Shown: positions 33,772 through 46,040 of the stretch, in pieces
Layout of the letters: each line of letters starts with the position of its first letter
Numbering within the stretch: the first letter of the stretch is position 1
Origin: Synchiropus splendidus
Taxonomy: Eukaryota > Chordata > Actinopteri > Syngnathiformes > Callionymidae
Assembly (NCBI RefSeq): GCF_027744825.2
Contig: NC_071350.1
Location: 4,278,001-4,342,000 of the forward strand
Reading direction: 5' to 3'
DNA length: 64,000 nucleotides
The notes under the pieces: generated by a model
Told to the model about the DNA's origin: nothing
Databases searched by the model: none
What the model saw: only the letters and a program-made list of their open reading frames with translations
Made by a program: the position numbers and the translations under genes

Positions 33772-34432
33772 ATTATCTGCCTAATCTCAACTTTTGAGAC
33801 CAAGCTTGTGACCAGAAAAATAAATAAATTAATAGCATGTTTTTTTAGATCATTAGCTTTGAATTTGGTTTCACTGCACAAAATAAACAATGGATTTCAT
33901 GCACAGGACCATCAATATAGAGGCATGTCTTCCACGTGAGCTCATGTAAATGTTCTTGCATATTAACTCCGTGATGGATATGACCACACTATTACAGTCG
34001 TATGCAAATGCAAACTGCCTTGAAATATACTTTGCATATATAAGCTAAAGTAAACAAAATAGTTTAGATCCAATGAATAGCCCACAAGACAATATGATGC
34101 CATTATTATAAAGTCAAACAACACCTGTATCCAGAACTGAAATGAAATAAAAACACTCCAAATCCAAATATGGTGCTAAATATATTCAAATTGTGAGATT
34201 AGTTACTTTTTCAAGGTAATAAAATATGAAAACACACAGCACCGACTGGTCAAATTCCACTTCCTCAGTGAGTCACGTTGCTTGTCTCTGGTTTGTTTTG
34301 GATTAGTCGTCCATACAATATACATGAGCCAAAACTAACTGCACAGGACAGTGCACCAATTTAGAGCCGTAGAAACACTTCTGAATCGTAAGACAAAAGG
34401 AGGAAAAGAAAAAAGCCTCACAGAGAAACAAA

Positions 34433-34545
34433 CAACCATCCACACCTACAGGCAATTTAGTCTCCAATTAACCTAACCTGCATGTTTACGGTCTGTGGGA
34501 GGAAGTCGAGGTGCCCAGAGGAGAGCAGCGCTGGCACCTTAATTC
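34433..34545 (-). mobile_element. tRNA-headed SINE, partial copy
   Basis: The plus strand reads CAATTTAGTCTCCAATTAACC, then GCATGTTTACGGTCTGTGGG, then AGGAAGTCGAGGTGCCCAGA. This is the reverse complement of the body of the same SINE family seen at 36922-37238. The A- and B-box head is too diverged to read. Confidence 0.6.
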
Positions 34546-35888
34546 CACCCATAGCCTGCAGACAGCTTGACGTCTATTGTTCTTCTTCCCCGCAACAACA
34601 GAGCTCAACATGCATGATTCACATTCAAACTATGTAGGACTGTGTAAGCATACATAAACATATCGCACTGATGCCAGTGGGGCACTTTCAGTTTGCCATT
34701 GCTTGTCGCCCCAAGAATACTGCAGTATTATATTTCACAGGATGAGAAATGATTGTATCCAACTAACATAACTGCTAACATTTATTGCGTATGGTTGAAA
34801 CCAAGCTCCTCAAAAACATTAAAAAATATTGATGCAACAAAAATTATCGATTCACAAACACTGATTCCGGATACAATATTAACTTTCTGTGGTATTGACT
34901 CTATTGAACTGATTTATGTAAATCATTTTTTTATTAGTCATTAGCCATGGCCAGCACCATTTGCCTCACTGACGTGACTCAAACGTGTTTTGCTTTATTA
35001 AAGATGCAGACTGGAGCAGAGAGATGTTGACCTGCAGTTAAACTGAAGAAATTAAAGACAACTCTACCACTCCAGCTTGAAAATCAACAAAAATATGATC
35101 CAGAATCTGTGAAGATCACATTTGTCTTAGTTATTTTGCATTTAGATGAGGAAAAAAAATGTGACTGTGTATTTTTTTTTGGCTGGGGGACTGGCATTGA
35201 AACAACTGTGACAACTGTTACTTCTTATGTACAGCTTCCCTGAAAATAATTTGATCATTTGAAATTGTTCACTGTTAGGAAAAATTACGACAGTGAGATC
35301 CTCAAAAAATCAACAAATGAATAAATAAAAACCTCCACATTATTCTCATTGAATGAGCATGCATACAAGACTCAAACCATAACAAACCAGGCGGTGTGTT
35401 CAGAGTGATACAACAGATCAGTGAGGGAGAAAAGTGACTGAGGTTGGTTGAATTGTGCGGCTGCCTTTGGTCCGTCGCTGGTCTCCGTAAATAAATCAAT
35501 TTTTCAAGCCTACCTGGACAATTGATATCAATACCCTATTTTTGATGAGTATACTTTTCGCCTCCGCTCCCAACCCACAGTCTTATTGTGACCAGATGTT
35601 CGGAGAAACTCAGAGAAATCCAGTTGTTCACGGTTTTCATTCCTTCATTTAACTCACACATGCTGGTGAAAACGACATGATTCTGTAAAATGGTGATTCT
35701 AATTATCTTCGACATTGTTTATAAAACTGCAAATTGAAATCATAAACCGCAAACTGAATTCATAAACGAAACAGAAAAAGGAACACATCACTGAAAAAAG
35801 TCAGCTTTCATGTGACAAAAAAGATCAGAACATTCTCGTTTTTTTTATACATTAAAATAATCGGAATATGGAAAATAGGTAGATAAGT

Positions 35889-35932
35889 GTATGCCTTACA
35901 TACACTAATATACAAATGTATATAAGGCATAT
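35889..35932. repeat. Imperfect 16-bp inverted repeat
   Basis: GTATGCCTTACATACA at 35889-35904 pairs with TGTATATAAGGCATAT at 35917-35932 with two mismatches and a 12-base loop. It may be the remnant of a small DNA element. Confidence 0.6.
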
Positions 35933-36892
35933 AGGCAGCCCATCTTGGAGGCAACCCCTGAATGAGCCTCTATTCCGACAACTTCTCTCCACAAGGAACA
36001 TAATACTTCGTCTTGCTCTCTCTGAACAACACTTCTAACCGAGGTGGAACCAAACAACAAGGTGAAATCCCAGTAAACATTAACAGATATTATGGTGCAG
36101 GAGTTGCAGCACACTCAAGTCACTCTTTATTCTAGTTCCTAGAACCACCAACTGGTAATTTGCTCCTCTTGTGTCTTCCCACACTCATCCTGGTGACTGT
36201 GACAAAGAACACAAATTGAGGTCAGCCAGGGGAAATAAATGTGTACTGAAATGTAATGGATGCTTGTCAAACGCGTCGGTAATGCAGCCAATTATTTAGG
36301 GCGAGAATCGGTGAGCTTGACAGTCAGACTTCATGAGTTGAGCAGGATGTAAACAGCTGGAGGATGAACGCAGGTATCGCCTGAGCTCAGCGACCCCCTA
36401 CCACGACACACCCGCGCATCTCCACAGCGGGAAGTTTCAATCCTGCAGCCATATGTGTCAGGAAAATGTGCTAAATTAACCAGGGAAGGGTAACGACAGG
36501 AGGCCAAGTTCTGGCTTCCATTTAACTGAACAAAAATGTGACAGCAAATTAGACAAATTTATTAGTATTTACCAGTCACTGAGGAATATTCATGATTTTT
36601 TCTTAAATATGAGGGGATTAGTTATATTCCAAATGAGTTGATGGACCGTGAAACTATCAATTTGCCATGTTAAAGGCATTGGACTGACGTCCAAGCTGGT
36701 GTTGATACCTTGGGTCTTTTGAAAAGCGTCACATGATCAGACATCACTGCAACAGCTGCGCCTAAATTTGGCGGGTCTTCAATGCCCCACTGAGGAAACA
36801 GAAGTCTTCATGGGTTGATGGATGTTTTATGAAGCTGTCGCCGCGTTTTTTTCAAAGGCAACTAGATGTCGCTCCCTATTAAAGCATCTTTA

Positions 36893-37416
36893 GTAGTGAT
36901 GGATACTTGAGGTTTCATGAGACCGACAAACATGCATCTTCAGCTAACCAGCGTTCAGTCCTGGTCAAGGTTGCGGGGAGTTCTATAGTCTGTCCCAGCG
37001 GTCATTGGGTGCGAGGCAGGAATACACCCTGGACAGGTCTTCAGTCCGTGGCTGGGCACAAATTTTAAATGTCCAATTAACCTAGTGAGCATGCCGTTGG
37101 GCTGTGGGAGGAAACCGGAGTACCCAGAGAAAACCCACGGGGAGAACATGCAAACTCCATTCAGAAAGGCCACCAGTGCGATCCGGGACCTTCTTGCAGC
37201 AAGGTGAGAGTGCCAACTACTAGGCCGCCGAGTGGCCCGTTTCATGAGTCAGTGTCCTGATCCCAAATGGACCTGTCTGCTGTAAAGTGTTTGGATGTTT
37301 GAACTGCCAATGAAATTAAATGAAAGAATGAAATCTGACATAATCTCTAAAGCAAGAACGGCATTTTCATCACCCCTGCAATACTGTTTCACGATGCCTC
37401 ACCAACCCATCATCTT
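36893..37416 (+). mobile_element. hAT-like short element split by a SINE
   Basis: The left end (36893-36921) reads GTGATGGATACTTGAGG followed by TTTCATGAG. After the SINE the text resumes with TCAGTGTCCTGATCC at 37249. The far end, CTGTTTCACGATGCCTC then ACCAACCCATCATCT (to about 37411), is an inverted version of the left end. Removing the SINE and one copy of its duplication leaves about 195 bp flanked by imperfect terminal inverted repeats. It is a non-autonomous DNA element, older than the SINE. Confidence 0.6.
36922..37238 (-). mobile_element. tRNA-headed SINE with 10-bp target duplication
   Basis: On the minus strand it starts GGGCCACTCGGCGGCCTAG, a degenerate A box region, continues through GGTCCCGGATCGCACTGG (degenerate B box, plus-strand 37174-37190), then GGAGTTTGCATGTTCTCCCC and CTCCGGTTTCCTCCCACAG, and ends past GACCTGTCCAGGGTGTATTC. 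This is a widespread fish SINE type that would be transcribed by RNA polymerase III. Exact 10-bp copies of GTTTCATGAG at 36912-36921 and 37239-37248 flank it, proving insertion. It is not a functional tRNA: the anticodon stem and acceptor pairing cannot be drawn. Confidence 0.85.
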
Positions 37417-37515
37417 AAGCTTTGAACAACTGCTTCAGTGAAGCCTTGCTCATTTCAAAACCAAGAGCGCCACCCACTGAGCTATGAAAATGATTCATGA
37501 AACCTCTTCAACCCT
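37374..37515 (-). mobile_element. hAT-like family material, inverted copy
   Basis: On the minus strand, blocks GGTTTCATGAATCATTTT, GTGGGTGGCGCTCTTGG and TTGAAATGAGCAAGGCTTCA match the order in the copies at 8238 and 56308. It overlaps or abuts the end of the split element at 36893-37416, so two family members may lie end to end. Confidence 0.55.
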
Positions 37516-38850
37516 TCGGTAGCAGAAAGGTCTCCAACAATTCCATCTCCTAAGAACATTTCTGATTGTTCTCCAGCATCATCCCTTCAACATTTCTGAG
37601 GTTTTCTTCAACCAACTGGTGTTAAATTGGGTCAGCGTTATTAGGAAGGATTATCAAATGAATTAGGAACAGCCACCCCGCCTCAAAAACAAGAGCAGAG
37701 AACAAGCTTGGTAAAAAAACTAGTTATATTGTCGGAACATGCATTCATTATTTATGTGGTTCATCAGCTTTCTTTCTTTTTTTTGCCTATTAAATCGGAC
37801 AAAACAAATAACGCAATGTTGCGTGGCCAGGTGGATTTCAGGACAGCCGAGGAAAGGGGTCTGAATATGTTAGTGGCTCTTCTTTCTATCCCCAAAACGT
37901 TCAATATAAAAGAAGCAGTTTAGTGTGATATTGTGCAGCAGGATGCCATTTTGTTGCCCTAATAAGTTCACACGCTTCTCTTTCCCCCCCCCTTTTTCAA
38001 TACATGAGAGGATACACACCTTTTGCTCAGTTACCAAGCAGACTGTGAAACTGAAGATTCTTCGGCGTCCCTGATTGAACAGATTTGTGTCCCATATGTC
38101 CTGGCCAACAAAAGAGAGGCCTCCTGAGATGCAAACTTCAGCACCGAAGCAGGAAACAGATGAAATGTTGTGTAAGGCAGATCTGCAAGGAATAAAAAAA
38201 GGGGGGGGATGGAAAAAAAAACCTCAGAAGGAGTAGGCTGGATTCCAAAAACAGCATTAGACTTGCCGTGTGAAATAAACAAGCTTGAAAAAAAAAATAA
38301 AAATACTGCAGAACTCAGGTGAGAGGTGTTGGGGGAGCAATGGAGAGGGAAGTGTGTGGCACTCAATCAGAACATTTCTAATCACCCAAACGTGAAGAGG
38401 GAAGAGAGGTGACTTTATTTAGTCGGCCCCAGAAAGGAAAGAGTGAGCATGAGACCTTTCTTTGAGGAGGACTAGAGGCGTGAGGTGAGAGGAAGGATTT
38501 AATTAGAGGAGATGACAGCGAGAGGTTGTGAAGTCTAATGAGGTGTGGTTGAGAAAGAGAGGAATGGTTTCGAAAGTGAGATTCCCCCAACCAGATGAGA
38601 GACTTCATTACACGTGAAACGGCAAAGCTAGGGAAAGATGAGTATCTTTGAAACCGCCGCGCTCGACATTTTCGATAACAAGTGATTAGCGCCTTCCTCT
38701 GATTCATTAGCAAACACATTTCCTCTCAATTTCGTGTGTGCGCCCAGAGGTCATCCATGACCTGGCCCACTGACTCTTTGGTCGATAACATATCGAATCA
38801 TATTCAATGTGTCTTTTGAGACATTTTTTTCAATGTGTCTTCAATGAGTC
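37516..38850. other. Unique DNA, no gene seen
   Basis: Minus-strand frames of 111 and 113 residues (38031-38366, 38378-38719) are compositionally biased towards Ser, Phe and Leu from purine-rich top-strand DNA and carry no domain. The interval 38390-38560 is GA-rich. No repeat is recognised. Confidence 0.5.
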
Positions 38851-39360
38851 TTGAACCGACTGGTCCTGTTTGCGGACTTCAGCTCTGCTTTCAACATGAG
38901 TATCCCAGCTCTGCTTGAAGACAAGCTTCGCCAGCTCAACGTGCCTGACTCCCTCTGCAGATGGATTACAGACTTCCTGACCAGCCGGAGTCAGCGTGTG
39001 CGGCTGGGGTCGACTGTCTCCGACACGCGGACCCTCAACATCGTGTCTCCTCAGGGCTGTGTTCTCTCTCCATGGCTCTTCTCTCTGTACACTAACTGCT
39101 GCACCTCCAGCCACGAGTCCGTGAAGTTGATCAAGTTTGCGGATGACATCACCATCATCGGGCTCATCTCAGATGGAGATGAGTCGGCTTACAGGAGGGA
39201 GGTGGAGCGGCTGGTGTCCTGGTGCAGCCACAACAACCTGGTTTACCCATCCCCATTTTATTTTATTTTATTTTATTTTATTTTATTCCAAAACACTTTC
39301 CGAGTTGGTGGGATCCCCACTGACCGTGGCAAAAACTTTGATTCTGATTCTGATATCTTA
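38851..39360 (+). mobile_element. L2-type LINE fragment with internal deletion
   Basis: The 5' end is truncated inside the reverse-transcriptase domain. The coding text stops abruptly after HNNLV near 39243 and is followed by a (TTTTA)n tract (39255-39287), a short unique segment and a GATTCTGATTCTGAT tail typical of fish L2 ends. So the region between active site and tail is deleted. CTTGAAC occurs at 38850-38856 and 39370-39376, a possible but weak target duplication. Confidence 0.75.
38854..39243 (+). pseudogene. L2-type reverse-transcriptase core
   Basis: About 130 continuous residues read LVLFADFSSAFN (first catalytic aspartate), IPALLEDKLRQLNVPDSLC, QRVRLGSTVSDTRTLN, SPQGCVLSPWLFSLYTN, LIKFADDITIIG (catalytic FADD intact, codons 39136-39147) and YRREVERLVSWCSHNN. 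The order and spacing are those of a LINE reverse-transcriptase palm. This is the best preserved coding relic in the window, but endonuclease, fingers and thumb are missing. Confidence 0.85.
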
Positions 39361-39415
39361 GTCATGATCCTTGAACTGTTTCGCAGACAGTTGTTCCAAT
39401 TTAAAGTGATAGATA

Positions 39416-39461
39416 GTCAACAACAAGATTGTATGGCTCCGTTTACAATCTTGTTGTTGAC
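39416..39461. repeat. Perfect 18-bp hairpin with 10-base loop
   Basis: GTCAACAACAAGATTGTA at 39416-39433 is matched exactly by its reverse complement at 39444-39461. It lies 60-100 bp after the tail of the L2 fragment. The stem is too short for a typical animal pre-miRNA. Confidence 0.85.
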
Positions 39462-42289
39462 CCTCTCTTTAAGTTAAGTCAAGAAGAAAGACTAACCCCG
39501 GCCTGGAAGCACCTTAGGCAGTCATGTCAACGTCAACCTCCCTCTGGCTGCATCTAAAATCAAGCTTTTGAAGCCCTTTGCGCTCCTTTGTACTGCACTT
39601 AAGTGGGTCAAAAGGGGGATCCTGCTGTCTGGGTAAGCTACAATACGCACAGCCATGTTGCCCTGCCAGAAGCCATGAAAAGGTTAATAATACTTGTGTC
39701 GACAACTAAAGGCTGGTAATCTGTCAAGACGATGACATAGAGCTTCCGCCAAGAGAGGCATCCCCAAACATTTCAGTGGCAGTCCAGTTAAATGGAGCCA
39801 GAGAGAACCGTTCTTGAAGTTCGCGTTTGTTTTGCTATGATGGATATGAGTCACTGAGAAAAAGTTTGTTAAAGTGTTTGTTGAACATTTGTTAAAAGGA
39901 TATTTTTTCAGTACTGTACGGTGCACGTTTACGTTTTGCATTAGAGCATAAATGGTCACATTTGTGGCATGATAGGAGATTTACAGCAATCCAGAGAAAA
40001 TTATGAAATAAAAAAAAAGAAAATTCCACCTCAACCTTTAACTTACTTAGTCCACCTGAGCAGAAGACATTCTTTTGCAGTATACTACAGTGTTTATCAA
40101 CACAAAACTAGAAGTCTGCTTGTTAGCACCAAGTTCTTCTGTTGTGCCGCACAATGGCTCTGGATTGATAATGTGAGTACTAAAGGGCATGGACATCAAT
40201 CTGACTGACTTTTTCCGCAGCAGCCATTTTAATTATTATTATTTTGGCGCTTGTGGAGCCCACGAGAATGTACATTATGTCTGCTGTTGAAATGAAACAT
40301 AAGTGTTGTTAATGCCTGGAAGTAGCTTGTAAAAGCTTTATTGAACCCCACCCAAGGGTCAAAATGGTGAAAAAACAAAAAAAAGTCAATAGTAGTTTCA
40401 GTCAAAATCTCAAGAGTGAACCCTGTGATGGTGGTGTATGTGGAAAGGTCAGTACGGTCAGCGTGATGTGTCCTCAGGGGACCATAAATGTCAGTTAGCA
40501 AATCCATGATGATCCAAATGTATATTACAATGTCAACTGGTTAACTGAACTACATATAAAAAAGATATTCTGGTCATTTTTATAATATTTTTGACAATAT
40601 ATATTTCCAATATATCAAGAACAAATGCAGTAACATTGCTTCGGACTACTATCGATCCTCATAAGCAGAATCCTTTGTTATAGGGTCCGTGGACAATGGA
40701 AGCAAGGATGGCCTGAACGTTCCCATGACACAGGACTTCACATAAACAGAGATGTCTGAAGAATCGTTCATTCGATTGCATATTCCACCATTGGTCCTGC
40801 ATTGCTTCTTGTTGCACTGCCGTCCTCTCTAACCTCCGTGTGTTGGTGAGGTGCCAGGGCAAAGCTTTCATCTTCACAGTCAAACTAATTTTCCAGGAGT
40901 CATGATGATGATTTCCAAGCAATTGGCCATGTAAAGCTCACTGATGGCCCTGCCACAGGAAAATCAACATGAGATGAAATGTATTGTCTTCTAATAACTT
41001 TGAATGACTAAGCAAGTGAGTCACTGTATCTCAGGAGCCACTGTGGGTAGCTCTCACTTTCTCCAACTGTGTTTGCTTCCAGCATCACACATCACATTCT
41101 CTTTTTCCTGTGTTCTTCTTTCTGTTCTTGAACAAGTTGGAACGAAGGAATAATGAATGATGTGAATTCTCCGATGCTGTACATGTTCATGCTAACCTCA
41201 GATCATCTTTTGGTTCATTCCCACTTGGACTGCATGAGTCATGCCAAGGGTTATCGGAGTATAGATTCATCATGAGTATGTGCATGATTCATGTGTGCCT
41301 TTTGGCAAAAACTTAGAAGTCTTTGCTCAAAGAAACAGTCATGTGCTGAGAGCAGAACTGTAGAATGGACAGCACTCACGTGTTCATCACTAGCAGTACT
41401 CTTGATCACATTATATCTGCGGACTGTGACTCATGTGAGCCAATGAATTTTAAATCATGCACTAGGTCTGAAATTAAAAGGACAAAAACATATCTACTTC
41501 AACTAAAACATGGTGCAATCTGGATCACTATTACTTTATATGTTTATATTTTCCAAAAGAAAAAAAAGTTTTTGTTGCAATTTAAGCAGCTATATATTAG
41601 CTATATTCGTTTTTGTTCTGGAAAAAAAAGTGACACTTTTGGAGAAAATTTGAAAAACAAACTTTGCAAACCAAAAAAGTTAAACAGTGACCAGAATATT
41701 CACGAGTAGATAGTTATCTTACCACTTATCTTAGAGAAGTGTTTTTAAAATCATGTTTCACGGTCTTACTGGTGCGATTAATAAATCTGCTATAAACCGA
41801 TACTTGATTTCTTCCATGGCAATTTTAAGGTGCAAAACTCGAAGACATATAGAGGGGAATCCAGATGCTTCCTTTAACACCTGATCTCTCCACTTATTCA
41901 TGCTCAAATGTGCACGCTTGAACGGCTTGATGCACACTGTACCGCAGACACGAGCAATGATTTGCTTTCCACTTGTTGCCTCCAATTTCTTGAAGAGCAT
42001 TTTGAGCTCTTAGCAGTGAACCAGTCAATCCAGTTTATTCTGGGAAGAGGATGAGCAAACCTGCATCTGATCAATGTCAACTACCGTAAGGAGTTAAGAA
42101 ATAAAAATATTTGTGACACAGCTGACTCTGATAATATTTTAATCTGACGCAAAAATAATGATTAAGCATGACGCTATTGGATTCTATGACATATTCCCTA
42201 TGTACCGAAAAGTCATTGTGTTGTCCAGTCCAGATTTGAATGATGATTCTATCTGATAGGGGTTAGGTATCAGTCAGAAGTTATGGACT
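39462..42289. other. Unique DNA, no gene seen
   Basis: The 114-residue frame at 41365-41709 shows no domain and is Lys/Ile-rich. No repeat or RNA gene is recognised. Confidence 0.5.
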
Positions 42290-42345
42290 TAGAGAGTGTC
42301 ATCCAGTGGCCTCTGGAAATGAGGTTTCATCCAACCCATCAGTAC
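42290..42345 (-). mobile_element. hAT-like family, short fragment
   Basis: The plus strand reads AGAGAGTGTCATCCAGTGG, then CCTCTGGAAATGAGGTTTC and ATCCAACCCATCAGTACTG. This matches the end of the 58793-58975 copy and the inverted ends of the other copies. Confidence 0.5.
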
Positions 42346-43208
42346 TGTTTTGTGAAGATATATTTAACTCTTAGCTTAGCATTGGCACAGATGTGTATCA
42401 TGGTTTTATATTTTTATTGAAATCCCTTCATAACTGTTGAAGTTAGCGTGCAAACAGACAAACAAACAACCTTGGGGGCAGAGGCAACAATGATCATCAT
42501 TACACCTGATCTCATCTTACTTATCACCACTTATCTGCTGTGAGGTCAAGATCACTTTATGGGAACCCAGGCATTCTTTTCACACACTATTTTCGAGAAC
42601 TCACAGAGGAAAAATGTTTACAGTAGGCTGTCTTAATCTATCCCACCTCATTCCACTGACCTGGGTCGGTCTGATGCAGTAGCCCTGAAAGCGAGGGAGT
42701 AGGTTTGACTTTTGGCATAGTGGGAACCCAGATTTGTCTGTCACCTTACAAAAATACCAATAGACAAGGATGAAATATTCAGCAAAAATGCAAGCAAAAA
42801 TGGCTTTTACCTTCAATTATTATGTGTAATTTATTTCCCTAAAATGTGGATTTATAGAGACACATTACCATCTAGAAAAGAATAGGTTTTAATCCTAATC
42901 CAACCACACACAATCTTTAGGTTTGGGCACAACTCTGTGCGCTGTAGCCATCAACTACATGCTAAGAAGAAGTGGTTGTATTGATAGAGACAGCATGCTA
43001 GTGGCTGGACATTGGTAGGGATGTGACACATTGCAACACAATTCTGCATAAAGTCTCTTTACACTTTAACTGACTAACAGCTAAGCAAATATTCGCAAAT
43101 AAGGATAAATGCCGAAATAAATTTCAATTGGTCAAAGCAAGGTGATTATAGTCATTGTGATTTATTTCATGAAAGTTCATTTCATTGCATTTCCATCCTT
43201 CTTTGGAA

Positions 43209-43252
<44 letters not shown>

Positions 43253-45746
43253 CCTGGAATAAAGATGAATCAAATTTCTCCCGATGATTTAAAAGAATAA
43301 AGTCCTTAGGGTGGGAGTCTTAAAATTTTACCAATTTTTTCCAAGATTTTCCCAATCGTCGAAACATAAATTTACCATGATGCCAAAATGTGCACAACAT
43401 GGCACCAATATTCCCCCACAACTTGTCTTCCCATTTGGTGTCTTAAACAACCCAAATCTCCCCATTAGTCCAAGCCTTACAGCACAGTTGGTGTGTCTGT
43501 GACCCCCTTTCCTATCCCACTCTTGTTGACAGTGTTAAACTTGAGTTTTTGACTGGCACACCGCTGTTGTGTACTTCCCAACTGCATGTCTGACTTTAAA
43601 TCCCTAGTTGTGCTCATTAAAATTACGGAGCAACATAAACATTTTAAGATGTACAATAATTTAATTGGTTATTTTTGGGACGGGTACATGCATTTCCAAG
43701 GAAGTGCAAATGTGGCGTACGTTGATGTGCACAGCTTTATAAACATAAGACAAACATAACACAAGATAATTGGGTGCTTGAAGTCTCGATAGCCGCTCTT
43801 TAATGACCTGAAGATTTCCCACTTTGCCACAAGAGAGTGGAAATCGTTCAAAACAAAATGTCTTTGTGTTTGGATTGACTCATCCATGATCTCACTCCAA
43901 TTATGCACACACCACTGTCCAGCTCAGACCTCCAAGAGAAGGGAAAATGTGAGGACACCCCTCTGTGTTCTCGCATTTTCCCTGTCTCAGCGAGAGGAAC
44001 AGGGCTTTTCATGCCACCAAGCAAGTATTACACTTGTGCAGTTGTGCCTGTATTGTGCACGGGACGCATTAATTATTTAGGAAAGCTTACCGAATTGTCA
44101 GCGCTCGGATTATTTTGGACAAAAACACAATATTTTCAGCATGTCAAGCACGTGATTAATACAATTGTGCAGAAAACTGCTTCGGAAATGCTCTTCAAAC
44201 CAGCAACGTGACCGCAGCACCAGAAGTAAATTCCTGATCACGAGACCAGAAGTAAACAGCTGACTATGCAAGTGGAAACAAACAAGCAGCAATGAGACCA
44301 GAAATGAATGACTGAAGCACGAGCGAGGCGGGCGATCACAGGAGAGCAGATAGATGACCAATTATCAAGCAATGAACACGGAAAAGCTGCGAGGGTTTTG
44401 ACATCCATGAGCTATGCACATCTCCATCTCAACAAGCCAGTGCCCTTTCGGCTGCCTCTTAAAAGACTTGCTTGCTGGGAATTTGCTGTCTACACTGACG
44501 GTCCCTGAGGAGATGGGTCAGTTCCTCCTAAAGGTTATGTTCTGTTCCTCCAGGGATGGAGGGTCAGAGATTAGAATCAGCCTGTGATCACTGCAGTCTG
44601 TCAGGGGAGTGACTTTGGACGTTTAGAAGTTGGACTGCACACATGCAGAGGTACATTCCTGGCATGCATGAATGCTTTTTTACACAAAATGGAAATATCA
44701 ATACGCTGGTGTAGCTACTTCCCCTCAGAAAATGGCTGCGCAGAACTAAACGGTAGGAGAGAAATTGATAATAAACACTTTGCTGCTCTCTAATATTGTT
44801 TCCCACTGAAGTAATATCTCAGCACAGATAGTCAATACTGTTGGATTGTGCTGGGGAAAATGCTCTGAGGCTGTGGAGCCTGAGCTTCAAACTTTTTGGG
44901 AGGTTTTTACTGTAACTTCAGTTTAAAATGTTTGCTTGTTGCCTGTAAAGCCACACAAATGATCATATTTAAAGTGCAAAGCTGTACGCATCCTTCAGGA
45001 TGTTATCTCCAATATAGCACTCTCAGGAAGTGTTTGCCAGACGCCATGTCTAGTTGTTGGTGGGGGCTGTATTCGGTTTTCAAAAGGGAAACCCTGTAAC
45101 TCCGGTTGTATACTGAAAGTAGACGTCCAGTTGATCATGATGTCATCGTCAAAACCAAACAGCCTGCTCCATTAAACAGTGACGAGAGTCTCTGCAAGAT
45201 TAGTTAGCGCTCACAAATGACTCTGGCAATATAGCGCTGACTAGTTGGAACTACACATCAAGTGTCACGGAACAAATACGGCGTCTGGCTAATTAGCCAA
45301 TCAATTACGTGAATCTCCTCCAGTGACAGTTGGCTCTCGCCATTTGGCTCTTTTTTTTTTTTCCTGCTTGCATAATGTCACTTTCTCTTTCCCTCAAGTA
45401 TCAACTATCACCACCACCCAAATACCCCCAGAGAGAGGAAGACGTATAAAACGCCGGGAAAATACGTCGTGGTCGTCTTTGGCGAAGAAAGCAAGCCGCA
45501 TCCAATTATTCCATCACCTGGAGGCTTCCGCAAAAGATGGATGGATTGTATAAGGATGGTGATTAGTTTTCTCTGTCACATGATTTCCAACTTGGCCCTT
45601 CGATAACTATTACAAAGACTAATAGACGCAATGGTTTATTCCCCAGGAAAAAAAAAGCTGGTCTTTTTCCAGTGTAATGAACAAAAGCAGGAAAGGTTAA
45701 AATGTCTGCTTGTCGGAAAACAAGGTTCTCCTTTGTGGCAGCAATA

Positions 45747-45749
<3 letters not shown>
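42346..45749. other. Unique DNA with one (AAT)n tract
   Basis: No gene is recognised. A CAAACAGACAAACAAACAAC stretch near 42451 resembles the tail of a common fish repeat but cannot be assigned. An (AAT)n tract lies at 43211-43252. Three loose copies of CCAGAAGTAAA occur between 44220 and 44308. Confidence 0.45.
43211..43252. repeat. (AAT)n microsatellite
   Basis: Fourteen uninterrupted AAT units. Confidence 0.97.

Positions 45750-45780
<31 letters not shown>
45750..45780. repeat. (AT)n microsatellite, 31 bp
   Basis: About fifteen uninterrupted AT units. Confidence 0.97.
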
Positions 45781-45782
<2 letters not shown>

Positions 45783-45957
45783 GGTGCTCCTTGTGGCTGT
45801 CTCAGCGCCACCTGAGTGCCGATATGTGTTGGCATATGTTTATGTATAATTATGTATAATTTAAATATATCTCCTGTATGTATACATAATCTGTCTTGTA
45901 ATTACAAGAATGTGTGCAATAAATAACATAAACAATTTCTCCAACACATTGTCAGTT

Positions 45958-46040
45958 TAATGGCGTAATATATGGACGTTGGGAAAGTTGCCTTTTGTGT
46001 CCTGTACCTTCAGTGTTGCATGTTGACGCATCGGCTCTGC
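45958..46040 (-). repeat. Dispersed family X, inverted copy
   Basis: On the minus strand it reads GATGCGTCAACATGCAACACT, then GGACACAAAAGGC, then CCCAACGTCCATATATTACGC. These are the blocks of the copies at 18721 and 47461 in the same order. Just after it, 46060-46170 contains a diverged direct repeat of about 62 bp (GAGATG...CTATTCCTTCTGTG twice). Confidence 0.65.

Larger units (their letters stand above)
33772..36892. other. Unique DNA with one SINE fragment
   Basis: No gene is recognised. It includes the SINE fragment at 34433-34545 and an imperfect hairpin at 35889-35932, both listed separately. Everything else is unique by eye. Confidence 0.5.

Noticed and set aside
32610..33939. Similar 85-104-residue frames on both strands with Cys-rich stretches (MCHNC-type)
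   Set aside because: They mirror each other because the DNA is an inverted repeat. Residue differences between arms are at least as frequent as base differences, which gives no sign of selection on a protein.
37170..37238. tRNA gene on the minus strand
   Set aside because: A- and B-box-like text is present, but no cloverleaf can be drawn and exact flanking duplications show it is the head of a SINE.
39416..39461. microRNA precursor
   Set aside because: The stem is 18 bp, shorter than the ~30 bp of an animal pre-miRNA, and no longer pairing was seen in the flanks.
43211..43252. Tandem array as a possible CRISPR or satellite
   Set aside because: It is a plain trinucleotide microsatellite. 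No direct repeats with unique spacers exist anywhere in the window.
44220..44308. Three CCAGAAGTAAA-like repeats
   Set aside because: Only 9-11 bases are shared, at uneven spacing; chance or old slippage is enough to explain it.
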